From assembly GCA_022838965.1 (NCBI GenBank), contig JALHDK010000030.1, positions 1 through 13,355 on the forward strand: a DNA stretch of 13,355 nt, written 5' to 3'. Below are positions 1-8,546 of this stretch, one piece after another. The DNA is from Actinomycetales bacterium (GTDB lineage: Bacteria > Actinomycetota > Actinomycetes > Actinomycetales > Actinomycetaceae). A program made the translations under genes and the position numbers. Numbering within the stretch: position 1 is the first letter of the stretch; each line of letters begins with the position of its first letter. Under the pieces are notes generated by a model that saw only the letters and a program-made list of their open reading frames with translations, was not told the origin of the DNA and did no database searches.

Positions 1-762
1 GACCCCGCCCGGGTGGCCCAGGCCGTCCAGGGCGCTGCCCCCACGGTGAGCTTCGTACGCGATCCATCGGCGATCGAGGGTCCGCAGTACTTCGTGGCGA
101 TGCTGTCCGTGGTGCTGCTGTTCTTCGCGCTCGTCAACTCGGGTTCGCAGATCGCCATCGGCGTGGTGGAGGAGAAGTCGTCCCGCGTGGTGGAGATTCT
201 GCTGGCCACGCTGCGGCCCAGCCAGCTGTTCGCCGGGAAGGTGATCGGCAACGGCGTGGTGGGGCTGCTGCAGGTGGCGCTCTACGGCGCCGCGCTCCTC
301 ATCGCGGCCGCGATCACCGGCGCCTTCGCCGCGGTGGACGTGAACATCGGATGGCAGTTCGCGTGGATGGTGGTCTGGTTCCTGCTGGGCTTCGCCCTGT
401 ACGCCGTCATGTGGGGGGCGCTGGCGTCCCTCGTGTCACGTCAGGAGGACATCGGCGCCATCACCGCGCCCGTGACAATCCTCATGCTCGTCCCCTTCTA
501 CACCGCGGTCTTCATGGTGCCCACCGACCCCACCAGCTCCACCGTGCGGATCATCAGCCAGATCCCCTTCTTCGCGCCCTTCATGATGCCCATGCGGACC
601 GGATTCTCCACCGTGCCGGTGTGGGAGCTGCTGTGCGCGGTGGGACTCTGTCTCGTGACGATCCCCCTGCTGGTGTGGATCGCCGCGAGGGTCTACCACC
701 GTGGGGTGTTGTACACCGGCGCGCGGCTGACCCTGCGGGAAGCGCTCGCGCGACGGCGGTGA
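1..762 (+). CDS. ABC-2 / NatB-type ABC transporter permease, C-terminal part (5' end outside window)
   Basis: This is the membrane subunit of an export-type ABC transporter; the substrate cannot be read from the sequence. The frame is open to the left edge, so the N-terminus is missing; the first GTG inside the window (position 13) is probably not the start. Counting from that GTG, 249 residues remain with about five membrane segments (roughly 28-48, 80-102, 113-140, 147-168, 203-226). Between the first two lies the cytoplasmic stretch EEKSSRVVEILLATLRPSQ (53-71), typical of ABC2_membrane_3/NatB-like permeases, and PFFAPFMMPMR (185-195) is also typical of the family. The ATPase partner is expected upstream, outside the window. 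A small hairpin follows the stop codon directly. A MarR-type gene lies 92 bp downstream on the same strand and could control this transporter, which is inference from position only. Confidence 0.88.
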   Translation, partial: DPARVAQAVQGAAPTVSFVRDPSAIEGPQYFVAMLSVVLLFFALVNSGSQIAIGVVEEKSSRVVEILLATLRPSQLFAGKVIGNGVVGLLQVALYGAALLIAAAITGAFAAVDVNIGWQFAWMVVWFLLGFALYAVMWGALASLVSRQEDIGAITAPVTILMLVPFYTAVFMVPTDPTSSTVRIISQIPFFAPFMMPMRTGFSTVPVWELLCAVGLCLVTIPLLVWIAARVYHRGVLYTGARLTLREALARRR

Positions 763-779
763 CCGGGATCTGCTCCCGG
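763..779 (+). terminator. Small hairpin right after the permease stop, possible weak terminator
   Basis: CCGGGA and TCCCGG form a perfect 6-bp stem around a 5-base loop, beginning at the base after the permease stop codon. There is no T-run behind it, so termination may be partial and read-through into the MarR gene is possible. Confidence 0.35.
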
Positions 780-829
780 CAGGTGAACCGCCGCGACCGG
801 CGCCCTCAGCCCGGGATGGCGTCAGGAAT

Positions 830-847
830 CTCGACGTCAAGTAGTCT
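830..847 (+). promoter_or_regulatory. marR-type gene promoter: candidate operator palindrome plus -10 box
   Basis: CTCGACGTCAAG (830-841) is a 12-base palindrome with one mismatched pair, of the TTGA-NN-TCAA type that many MarR proteins bind. It directly abuts TAGTCT (842-847), which fits a -10 box (TANNNT). The last T of the box lies 7 bases before the ATG at 855, so the transcript would start at or next to the start codon. No convincing -35 is visible. A MarR dimer on the palindrome would block the promoter, suggesting autoregulation; this is inference. Confidence 0.5.
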
Positions 848-854
848 GCGGTAC

Positions 855-1358
855 ATGGCAGAGGACGAGGTGGACCGCATCATCGCCTCCTGGGCGCGTG
901 AGCGGCCCGATCTCGACCTCGAACCGCTGCAGGTGTTCTCGCGCGTGTCCCGCCTCGCCCGGCACCTGGAGATCGCCCGGCGGCGGGCCTTCGCCACCCA
1001 GGCGCTCGAGACGTGGGAGTTCGACGTCCTTTCTGCCCTGCGGCGGGCGGGCGCGCCCTATGAACTCACCCCCGGCACGCTGATGGAGGAGACCCTCGTC
1101 TCCTCCGGCACCATGACCAACCGCGTTGACCGGCTCGTCGCCAGCGGACTGGTGTCCCGGGAGGCAGATCCCGGCGACCGCCGCGTTGTGCGGGTGCGCC
1201 TCACTCCCGAGGGCAAATCCGCGGTGGACGCTGCGCTCGCCGATCTCCTCGAGCTCGAGCGCGAACTCCTCGCCCCACTGCCGGGGCCGGACCGCGAGGT
1301 GCTCGCGGCGCGGCTCCGCTTGTTGCTCCTGCCCTTCGACCGCAGCGGCAGCGAGTAG
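855..1358 (+). CDS. MarR-family winged-helix transcriptional regulator
   Basis: The 167-residue protein has the usual size and layout of a MarR regulator, a cytoplasmic dimeric DNA-binding protein that often responds to small phenolic ligands or oxidants. An N-terminal helical region (about 1-55) comes first. The winged helix-turn-helix follows, with recognition helix around VSSGTMTNRVDRLVASGLV (82-100) and a wing READPGDRRVVRVRLTPEG (102-120) holding the family's D-x-R-D/R signature, then C-terminal dimerisation helices (122-160). The frame runs further upstream without a stop, but that stretch overlaps the permease and reads as low-complexity R/H/P sequence, so ATG 855 was chosen. The -10-like TAGTCT just before it suggests a leaderless mRNA. 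The gene converges with the ABC-F gene, stop codons 5 bp apart. The likely target is itself and perhaps the upstream ABC transporter (inference). Confidence 0.9.
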   Translation: MAEDEVDRIIASWARERPDLDLEPLQVFSRVSRLARHLEIARRRAFATQALETWEFDVLSALRRAGAPYELTPGTLMEETLVSSGTMTNRVDRLVASGLVSREADPGDRRVVRVRLTPEGKSAVDAALADLLELERELLAPLPGPDREVLAARLRLLLLPFDRSGSE

Positions 1359-1363
1359 GCGAC

Positions 1364-3175
<1,812 letters not shown>

Positions 3176-3213
3176 TCAGACCCCGCCCACGCATCCGACC
3201 TCGCGGGCCACGG

Positions 3214-4131
3214 TCAGACCTCGTCCACCACGTGCGCGCCCGGGACCGGCCCGTGCGCGACGAACGCCGACTCCGCCGGCGTGTGCTCGCAGAGGTAGCG
3301 CCCGAGCGAGACGGCGGCCTCGTCGTCCGTGCAGAGGACCGCGATCGTCGGGCCCGACCCCGACACCAGCGCCGGCAGCGGCAGGTGGGCGCACGCCTCG
3401 AACACCTGGCGCGCGCCGTCGTGCAGCGCGAGCGCGGGGGGGCCGAGGTCGTTGCGGGCGTTCCGGGCGACGTAGGTCGTGTCGCCCTCGGCCAGCGCGC
3501 GCAGGAACCGGGCGTCGACGACGAGGCGACGGGCGGCGTTCGCGCTGGCGGGCGCGGCGGTGGCGGCGTCGTCGAACGCCCGGAACACCCGGGGCGTGGA
3601 CAGGCCGGTGTGCTGGGTGATGATGAGCCAGGTGTAGCTGCCGCGTGCGAGGACGGGCGTGAGGACGTCGCCGCGACCGGTGCCCATGGCGGTGCCGCCC
3701 ATGAGACAGAAGGGGACGTCGGCGCCGAGGCGGGAGCCGAGCTCCCGCAGGGTCGCGGGCCCGAGGCCGAGGCCCCAGAGACGATCCAGCGCCACCAGCG
3801 TGCCCGCCGCGTCCGCCGACCCGCCAGCCATGCCCCCGGCCACCGGGACGCGCTTGTGGATCGCGAGATGGGCCCGTGGCTCGATGCCGGCGTGGGCCGC
3901 GAGCAGCCGGGCGGCGCGGATGGCGAGGTTGGTGTCGTCCACGGGGAGATCCGAACCGCGGCCGGTGAGGGTGAGTTCCAGCCGGTCCGAGTGCGTCGCC
4001 GTGACGTCCTCGTACACGTCCACCGCCTGGAACACCGTGGCCAGGGAGTGGTACCCGTCCGGTTCGCGGGCACCGACCGCCAGGTAGAGGTTCACCTTCC
4101 CCGGCGCACGAACGCGCACCGAGTGAGTCAT
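3214..4131 (-). CDS. ispE: 4-diphosphocytidyl-2-C-methyl-D-erythritol kinase
   Basis: IspE phosphorylates CDP-methylerythritol at the 2-hydroxyl using ATP, the fourth step of the MEP (non-mevalonate) route to isoprenoid precursors, in the cytoplasm. The 305-residue product is of normal length for a GHMP kinase. Visible landmarks are PGKVNLYL near the start with the catalytic Lys11 or 12 region, the ATP-binding glycine loop [15 protein letters not shown] (96-110), LGADVPF with the probable catalytic Asp (136-141), and the C-terminal loop [11 protein letters not shown] (257-267). The ATG at 4131 overlaps the rsmA stop in the sequence ATGA, which sets the start and implies translational coupling. 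Longer upstream extension in this frame would run antisense-like through rsmA and is not needed. The pairing of rsmA and ispE is widespread in actinobacteria. Confidence 0.96.
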   Translation of the reverse strand: MTHSVRVRAPGKVNLYLAVGAREPDGYHSLATVFQAVDVYEDVTATHSDRLELTLTGRGSDLPVDDTNLAIRAARLLAAHAGIEPRAHLAIHKRVPVAGGMAGGSADAAGTLVALDRLWGLGLGPATLRELGSRLGADVPFCLMGGTAMGTGRGDVLTPVLARGSYTWLIITQHTGLSTPRVFRAFDDAATAAPASANAARRLVVDARFLRALAEGDTTYVARNARNDLGPPALALHDGARQVFEACAHLPLPALVSGSGPTIAVLCTDDEAAVSLGRYLCEHTPAESAFVAHGPVPGAHVVDEV

Positions 4132-5180
4132 GCGTCTAGGGTGCCACGGGGGCGGGGAGCGCGCCCCTCGGCGTCGGCGGGGTGGGCGGAGGGGCCGGCG
4201 GGGCCGGCGGCGGGGTTCTCGGCCGCGCTGCGAGCAGCGGCGATGCGGGCGAACTCGCGGATGTGGAGTGTCTCGCCGCGGCGGGCGGGATCGATGCCCG
4301 CCGCCCGGAGGAGCCGCTCCGCTTCGGCGGCGCCACCCGCCCATTCGGCGAGCGCGGCGCGGAGGGTCTTCCGGCGCTGGGCGAACGCCGCATCGATCAC
4401 CTCAAACACTTCCGACCGTGTGGCGGTGGTCTCCGGCGGGGCGGTCCGGGTGATCCGCACGAGCGCCGAATCGACGTTCGGGACCGGCCAGAACACCGTG
4501 CGCGAGATGGACCCTGCCCGGTCGGCGGTGCCGTACCACGCGACCTTCGCCGTCGGGGCGCCGTAGGTGCGTGAGCCGGGGGGTTCGGCGAGCCGGTCCG
4601 CGACCTCCGCCTGCACCATGACGAGCACGTCGGTGAGGTCGGGCAGCACCTCGAGCAGGGTGAGGAGGACCGGGGTGGCGACGTTGTAGGGCAGGTTGGC
4701 CACCAGCTTCGTGGGGGTGGGCGCGTGGCGCGCGGACGGGGCGGCGGCGCGGTCGCCGTCGGGAGGGGTGGTGGCGTGGTCGCCGTCGGGAGGGGCGGTG
4801 GCACGGTCGCCGTCGGCCCGCAGTGACTCCGGCACCGGGAGTGCCGCCGGCCCGGGGATGCGCAGGGCGTCGGCGTGCAGCACCGCGAGACGGGAGACGG
4901 CCTCGGGGAGGAACGTGGCCACGGTGTCCGGCAGCGCGGCGGCAAGGACGGCGTCGATCTCGACGGCGGTCACGTGGGCGCCCGCCTCGAGCAGCGCGAG
5001 CGTCAGGGAGCCGAGTCCGGGCCCGACCTCGAGGACGAAGTCGCCCGGCACCACCCCCGCTGCGCGGACGACACGACGGACGGTGCCGGCGTCGTGCACG
5101 AAGTTCTGGCCCAGGGTCTTGGTGGGCCGGACGCCGAGGCGGTCGGCGAGGCGGCGGACGTCCGCGGGACCGAGGGGCAC
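4128..5180 (-). CDS. rsmA (ksgA): 16S rRNA (adenine(1518)-N6/adenine(1519)-N6)-dimethyltransferase, with repeat insert
   Basis: RsmA uses S-adenosylmethionine to dimethylate two adjacent adenines in the 3'-terminal hairpin of 16S rRNA late in 30S assembly. Numbered from GTG 5180 (350 residues): LGQNFVHD (23-30), SAM motif EVGPGLGS (51-58), acidic AVEID (72-76), HADAL (102-106), catalytic NLPYNV (162-167), and FAQRRKTLR (266-274) near the end. Between HADAL and NLPYNV is an insert with three near-identical 9-residue units (DGDRATAPP and variants, about 123-149), not part of the family core. A Pro/Ala-rich tail (about 320-350) is also extra, making the protein longer than the usual 270-300. GTG 5180 is chosen over GTG 5186 because AGGA lies 7 bases upstream and the -10 box TAGGAT would place transcription start exactly there. 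The stop overlaps ispE. Confidence 0.95.
   Translation of the reverse strand: MPLGPADVRRLADRLGVRPTKTLGQNFVHDAGTVRRVVRAAGVVPGDFVLEVGPGLGSLTLALLEAGAHVTAVEIDAVLAAALPDTVATFLPEAVSRLAVLHADALRIPGPAALPVPESLRADGDRATAPPDGDHATTPPDGDRAAAPSARHAPTPTKLVANLPYNVATPVLLTLLEVLPDLTDVLVMVQAEVADRLAEPPGSRTYGAPTAKVAWYGTADRAGSISRTVFWPVPNVDSALVRITRTAPPETTATRSEVFEVIDAAFAQRRKTLRAALAEWAGGAAEAERLLRAAGIDPARRGETLHIREFARIAAARSAAENPAAGPAGPSAHPADAEGRAPRPRGTLDA
4747..4818. repeat. 27-bp tandem repeat inside rsmA, about 2.7 copies
   Basis: Units begin at 4747, 4774 and 4801 with the shared core GGTCGCCGTCGGGAGGGG (last copy truncated to about 18 bp). The period of 27 is a multiple of three, so the repeat stays in frame and encodes three 9-residue units DGD(R/H)A(T/A)(A/T)PP. 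A degenerate further copy may precede it (4735-4746). Confidence 0.85.
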
Positions 5181-5186
5181 CCCCAC

Positions 5187-5192
5187 ATCCTA
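5187..5192 (-). promoter_or_regulatory. -10 box of rsmA (leaderless arrangement)
   Basis: On the minus strand TAGGAT ends 6 bases before GTG 5180, the spacing expected between a -10 hexamer and the transcription start. The box sits in the 13-bp gap between the DUF5701-like gene and rsmA. No clear -35 is visible. It gives rsmA a possible promoter of its own in addition to read-through from upstream. Confidence 0.45.
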
Positions 5193-5199
5193 GGGCCGC

Positions 5200-5856
5200 T
5201 CACACCACCCGGCCGGCGGCGGACGCACAACCCAGCCACGTGTGGTGATTGCCGGCCCAACACCAACCCAGCTTCGGGGCCCCCCGCCGCGCGGCGCCGC
5301 CGTCGCGTTCCGCCCCACCGCTGATCCACAGCGCGGGGACCCGGCGGTCCAGCCCGCGGGCGGCGCGCTTCCGGGAGCCGATCGTCATGAAGCAGTGGTT
5401 CCGCTCCAGGACGTCCGGGCGCTGCAGAACCCAGCAGAGTCCCTCGTTGACCGTGAGCGGGGTCCGGCCACGGGCGACGATCGCGGGGAGCGCCTCATCC
5501 GGGGTCCAGCCGGTGTACTCGTCACCCCGCTCCACCCCGAGCAGGGCGTACGCCCCCGCGTCCGGCACGTCAAGGCCGTCGATGGGGGCGAAGTCGGCGA
5601 GGTCGGTCAGATCCGGCACCACGAAGCCCGGCTTCCCCGCCCGCTCGAGCAGCGGGACGAGGGCGGACGGCGGCGCGAGCCGGGGGTGGAGGACGAGGAT
5701 GGGCTCGGCGTCGTCGGGAGCGGGGGTGGCAGGCCGAGCGCCCCGGCGGGCCATGAGCGGCGCGGCGACGTCCCGCAACCGGGGCTCCTCCACCCCGATC
5801 GCCGCGGGAACGCCGAGGTCGATCAGGCGGTCCAGTTGGGCGGTCAGCGTGGGCAT
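5200..5856 (-). CDS. DUF5701-like conserved protein of unknown function
   Basis: A 218-residue soluble protein with no signal peptide or membrane segment. I recognise it, from memory, as a DUF5701-type actinobacterial protein; no function is established for it that I know of. Conserved-looking blocks are GYVVPDL-like GFVVPDLTDLADFAPIDG (about 77-94), the stretch WTPDEALPAIVARGRTPLTV (117-136), CFMTIGSRKRAARGLDRRVP (155-174), ALWISGG and the C-terminal LGWCWAGNHHTWLG (196-209), rich in Trp, His and Cys and possibly a ligand or active-site loop. ATG 5856 is preceded by TAGGAT 8 bases upstream, again suggesting a leaderless or near-leaderless mRNA. It lies between rpfB and rsmA, 13 bp (counted from GTG 5186) to 19 bp before rsmA, so the two may be co-transcribed, possibly tying it to rRNA maturation; this is weak inference. 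Confidence 0.82.
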   Translation of the reverse strand: MPTLTAQLDRLIDLGVPAAIGVEEPRLRDVAAPLMARRGARPATPAPDDAEPILVLHPRLAPPSALVPLLERAGKPGFVVPDLTDLADFAPIDGLDVPDAGAYALLGVERGDEYTGWTPDEALPAIVARGRTPLTVNEGLCWVLQRPDVLERNHCFMTIGSRKRAARGLDRRVPALWISGGAERDGGAARRGAPKLGWCWAGNHHTWLGCASAAGRVV

Positions 5857-5864
5857 GACCCGTC

Positions 5865-5870
5865 ATCCTA
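5865..5870 (-). promoter_or_regulatory. -10 box of the DUF5701-like gene
   Basis: TAGGAT on the minus strand, identical to the box before rsmA, ends 8 bases before ATG 5856. This spacing would give a 5' leader of zero to about three bases. No clear -35 was seen. Confidence 0.42.
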
Positions 5871-5897
5871 CGCGCGCCGCGGACCCGGGCGCACATG

Positions 5898-5930
5898 CGG
5901 CGTGGGGCCCCTGTGCGGGGCCCCACGCCG
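5898..5930 (-). terminator. Strong hairpin after rpfB, probable terminator
   Basis: A perfect 14-bp GC-rich stem (CGGCGTGGGGCCCC and its exact complement) encloses the 5-base loop TGTGC. It begins about 20 bp after the rpfB stop and ends before the promoter of the DUF5701-like gene. It lacks a T-run, as is common for actinobacterial hairpin terminators. It would separate rpfB transcription from the rsmA operon. Confidence 0.8.
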
Positions 5931-5950
5931 TGGAGGGTCTGGTCAGCGGG

Positions 5951-7165
5951 TCACAGCAGGCCGAGCTTGGCGGCGCAGTAGGGCCACTGGCCCCACCCGG
6001 CGCGGGCCTGGAGGATCTGGGCCCGCATCGTCTGCTCGGCCGCGGTCGCCTGGCTCGGCAGGCCGGAGCCGCCGACCGAGGCCCACGTGGAGATCGAGAA
6101 CTGGTAGAGGCCGTAGTAGAGACCGTTTGCGCTCACGGCGGCCGGGTTGCCACCCGACTCACACTGGGCGAGGGCACTCCACACACCGGCGGGGGCGGAA
6201 CCCAGCGAGGCGGCCGTCGGACGGGCCTTGGTGCCGGTCTCGACGATCTTCGCCACCGGCTCGGCGACCACGGTGGAGGAGATCTCCGTGACCTGGGTCT
6301 CGACGCCGTCGACGGTCACCACCGCGAGGACGACGCTCCGCTCACCGGCTTGGCCGGCCTGGACGACCTTGGTCTGGTCCTTGTAGAGGGAGTCGTTGGT
6401 GCGGGTCACGGTCTCGAACGGGATCGCCTGGACCTCGGTGCGCTCGCTGTGCACGATGCGCGTCACCTTCACGACGACGGCGCCGCCCTCGCCGACGGTG
6501 ACGGTCACCTCGTCGGTGGCCGAGAGGGTCACCCCGAAGGCCTCAAGGGCCTGGCTGAGGGTGACGGCGTCCGCGAAATGCTGCGACTGCTCGGTGCCGT
6601 CCACCTGGATGATGACATCGGAGGCCACGGCGAGCGGCAGGCTCAGGGCGTCACGGGCTGCGAGGCTACGCGACGACGCGACAACCGAACCGGCGCGGCC
6701 GGCGGCCTGCAGGTCCGCGAGCACCTCGGCTGCGGAGTCGAGGGTGGTCCAGATGGTCTGGGGCTGGCCGTCGATCACGACTTCGACGGGCTGCGCGATG
6801 CGCACAACCACCACGGAGTCCTCGGAGAGGGGCGTGGTGAGCCCGGGGGCGAGCTCGTCATGCTCGGAGAGCTGGATTCCCTCGGCCTTGAGCAGGCCCT
6901 CGACGGACCCGGCCCAGGTGGAGACGGTGGTGACGTTGCCGTCCACGTCGAGCTCGACGGTCTTGTGGGCCGCTGACGCGACTGCACCGCCACCCACGAG
7001 GACGGGAACGAGAGCTGCGGCCGCGGCGATGCGCACGCGGCGGAGAGGCTTGCTGGAGGAGGTGGTGGCCGGGGTGTGGTCCTGCGCGGTGTTCGCCGCG
7101 GTCTCAGCGGACTCGGCAATGGGGAGTGCGTTGGTCTCGGCGAGGAATTCGCGGGAGTTGGTCAC
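5951..7165 (-). CDS. rpfB: RpfB-type resuscitation-promoting factor (DUF348-G5-Rpf)
   Basis: Rpf proteins are peptidoglycan-cleaving muralytic enzymes that promote regrowth of dormant actinobacteria. From GTG 7165 the product has 404 residues: cytoplasmic N-terminus, one membrane segment or uncleaved signal (46-66, RIAAAAALVPVLVGGGAVAS), three DUF348 modules (about 67-108, 124-165, 184-222), a G5 domain (about 235-312) and the C-terminal Rpf lysozyme-like domain (326-402). The catalytic Glu is E336 in QCESGGN; C335 and C397 would form the usual disulfide. GTG 7165 is preferred over the longer ATG 7273 (440 residues) because GAAGGA stands 4 bases upstream, and because the presumed promoter element lies only 4 bp above ATG 7273, leaving that codon at or outside the transcript. 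The longer start remains possible. The position between tatD and rsmA is the classic rpfB locus. Confidence 0.93.
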   Translation of the reverse strand: MTNSREFLAETNALPIAESAETAANTAQDHTPATTSSSKPLRRVRIAAAAALVPVLVGGGAVASAAHKTVELDVDGNVTTVSTWAGSVEGLLKAEGIQLSEHDELAPGLTTPLSEDSVVVVRIAQPVEVVIDGQPQTIWTTLDSAAEVLADLQAAGRAGSVVASSRSLAARDALSLPLAVASDVIIQVDGTEQSQHFADAVTLSQALEAFGVTLSATDEVTVTVGEGGAVVVKVTRIVHSERTEVQAIPFETVTRTNDSLYKDQTKVVQAGQAGERSVVLAVVTVDGVETQVTEISSTVVAEPVAKIVETGTKARPTAASLGSAPAGVWSALAQCESGGNPAAVSANGLYYGLYQFSISTWASVGGSGLPSQATAAEQTMRAQILQARAGWGQWPYCAAKLGLL

Positions 7166-7277
7166 AATGTCCTTCGTCAGGAGGTCCCGGGCACGGACCG
7201 GGCCGCTGGTGCGGCCGGGTCCGATCCGGCTGTCTCGGGCTGGTTCCGCGCTGTGCGGTTCCGCCGATGTCATGAAG

Positions 7278-7297
7278 CGTAACCGAATCGTTATCTT
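7278..7297 (-). promoter_or_regulatory. Shared 20-bp element upstream of rpfB (copy A)
   Basis: The minus strand reads AAGATAACGATTCGGTTACG. It matches copy B (9792-9811) upstream of the second cell-wall gene at 18 of 20 bases, with the core ACGATTCGGTTACG identical. It contains the direct repeat TAACG-N6-TTACG (period 11, one helix turn), the layout preferred by OmpR-type response regulators. A -10-like TACGCT overlaps its right end (minus strand). MtrA, which is known to regulate rpf genes in mycobacteria and corynebacteria, is a candidate binder; this is inference. Confidence 0.7.
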
Positions 7298-7320
7298 GGC
7301 CTCCAGTGGGTTGCCATGGG

Positions 7321-7349
7321 TGTGACGGGCTTCTCAACGGGCCTGTGAC
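7321..7349 (-). promoter_or_regulatory. Pair of GTCACA boxes upstream of rpfB
   Basis: GTCACA occurs twice on the minus strand (7321-7326 and 7344-7349) with period 23, about two helix turns, some 24 bp upstream of the shared element. Mycobacterial MtrA boxes include a GTCACA core, so these could be extra regulator sites. Six-base matches alone are weak evidence. Confidence 0.3.
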
Positions 7350-7523
7350 CTGCGTCCACCCTCCGCTCCCCTCCGCCACCGTGGCCCCCAACAGACCCAT
7401 TCCCCGCGCCCAATCCGCCAGTTGGCGACCCCGGTGGTGAACTCAGCACTCACACCAGACGGTGCGCAGCGTTGGTTCATCCACAGGGCTCCGATGCCGG
7501 CCGAGGTCTCCGCCGTGAGCGGA

Positions 7524-7529
7524 CATGCT
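7524..7529 (+). promoter_or_regulatory. Weak -10-like box before the AbiEi/DUF559-type gene
   Basis: CATGCT ends 6 bases before GTG 7536, the same spacing seen for metG and rsmA, and would give a leaderless mRNA. The first position deviates from TANNNT and no -35 is clear. Confidence 0.28.
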
Positions 7530-7535
7530 TGATCC

Positions 7536-8459
7536 GTGCGACCGCGCAAGCCCCTCCCTGAGAAGCTCACCGCGCTGGCGGTGTTCAGCCGGTCTGAGGC
7601 CCTCGAAGCCGGCCTGCCCGCCTGTGCCCTGCGACGGCACTGCATCGAGCGGCTTGGCCGAACCGTGTTCGCAGTCCTGGATCCCGATCGATCGGCTGTC
7701 GCGGTGGCCCGCGCGGTTGCCCGTTCCCACGACGGCGCGTGGGTTTCGCACGTGACCGCTGCGATCATCCACGGATTGCTCCTCCCGTACACGATCAACA
7801 CCAAGACCGCGCATGTGACCCGGCCATCCCCTGCCAATCGCCCCCGCGGAGCAGGAGTCACGGGGCATCGGGCACACGCGCCGGACGACGAGCTGGTGGT
7901 GATCGACGGGGTCAAGACCTCCACGCCGGCCCGCGTGTGGCTCGAACTCGCATCGATGCTCTCACTCGACGACCTTGTGAGCCTCGGCGACCAACTCGTC
8001 CGTATCCCCCGCCCCGCGTTCGAGCATCGCTCACAGCCCCACACAACCTTGGCCGGCCTCCGCGAGCTGGTGGACCGACACCCGCGGATGCCGGGATCAC
8101 GACGAGCCCGCGAGGCCCTGGCGCTCATCCGCGTCGGCTCGGACTCCCCCATGGAGACGAAACTCCGACTGGCACTCGTACGAGCCGGGCTCCCCGAGCC
8201 CGAACTCCAGATTGCGCTTGACCCCAACGACCCGTACTCCCTGCGCGCCGATCTCGGCTACCGGGAGCACCGCATCGCCATTCAGTACGACGGCACCTCC
8301 CACCTCACCACCGACCAGCAAACCCGCGACAATCGCCGGGACACCGCCTTCAACGTTGCTGGCTGGCGCTACATCAAGGTCAACAAGCAGGACGCATCCG
8401 AGGGATTCCGTTCCCTGATCAGACTTCTCCGCGGACTCATGCAGGAATCAGCCGCCTGA
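7536..8459 (+). CDS. AbiEi/DUF559-type protein: antitoxin-like N-terminus with Vsr-like endonuclease fold C-terminus
   Basis: A 307-residue soluble protein of a type common and often multi-copy in actinobacteria, annotated either as AbiEi-family antitoxin-like or as DUF559 endonuclease-domain protein. The N-terminal part (1-60) has the SRSEALEAGLP...LRR...RLGRTVFAVLDP pattern of AbiEi-like proteins. The middle (70-200) carries HVTAAIIHGL, VIDGVKTSTPARVWLELA and GSDSPMETKLRLALVRAG. The C-terminal DUF559 part shows RADLGY (D239), IAIQYDG (249-253 region, D252), DNRRD and AGWRYIKV. The Glu expected in the usual EYDG motif is Gln250. No AbiEii toxin gene is adjacent, so no complete toxin-antitoxin pair is visible. 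It stands alone on the plus strand between two minus-strand cell-wall genes, which suggests later arrival. GTG 7536 is the only reasonable start. Function is not known. Confidence 0.83.
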   Translation: MRPRKPLPEKLTALAVFSRSEALEAGLPACALRRHCIERLGRTVFAVLDPDRSAVAVARAVARSHDGAWVSHVTAAIIHGLLLPYTINTKTAHVTRPSPANRPRGAGVTGHRAHAPDDELVVIDGVKTSTPARVWLELASMLSLDDLVSLGDQLVRIPRPAFEHRSQPHTTLAGLRELVDRHPRMPGSRRAREALALIRVGSDSPMETKLRLALVRAGLPEPELQIALDPNDPYSLRADLGYREHRIAIQYDGTSHLTTDQQTRDNRRDTAFNVAGWRYIKVNKQDASEGFRSLIRLLRGLMQESAA

Positions 8460-8546
8460 ACAGGCCAGCGGCGTCCCGAGGGGCAGGCGCTCATCGGAGC
8501 CGACTTTCGCTCGCCGTACCCCTGCGACGAGCTCTCAGACCGCCGC

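Larger units (their letters stand above)
7166..7535. promoter_or_regulatory. Divergent control region of rpfB and the AbiEi/DUF559-type gene
   Basis: With rpfB starting at 7165 this is a 370-bp non-coding region. Reading towards rpfB it contains two TGTGAC/GTCACA boxes, a TGGCAAC block (complement at 7310-7316), the shared 20-bp element (7278-7297) and then a leader of about 100 bases with a strong ribosome binding site. Towards the plus-strand gene there is a small palindrome CGCCAGTTGGCG (7416-7427) and a weak -10-like CATGCT (7524-7529). No small ORF looked convincing. Confidence 0.6.

Noticed and set aside
351..854. N-terminal extension of the MarR-type gene
   Set aside because: It overlaps the permease in another frame, reads as His/Arg-rich shadow, and the MarR family length is met from ATG 855.
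5249..6976. Long plus-strand open frame of 575 codons opposite the DUF5701-like gene and rpfB
   Set aside because: It is antisense to two well-supported genes, has low-complexity Gly/Asp/His/Arg composition and no recognisable domain; such shadows are expected in high-GC DNA.
7416..7427. Palindrome CGCCAGTTGGCG between rpfB and the AbiEi/DUF559-type gene
   Set aside because: A 5+2+5 palindrome is expected by chance in DNA this GC-rich, and it is not repeated elsewhere.
7477..7485. DnaA-box-like TCATCCACA
   Set aside because: Single site with one mismatch and no cluster or AT-rich region; another near match at about 5324 also looks like chance.
7298..7535. Cyclic-di-AMP (ydaO-type) riboswitch, known upstream of rpf-like genes in some actinobacteria
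   Set aside because: I could not identify its conserved core in either rpf-type upstream region, and the leader available to the G5/SLT-type gene is too short.
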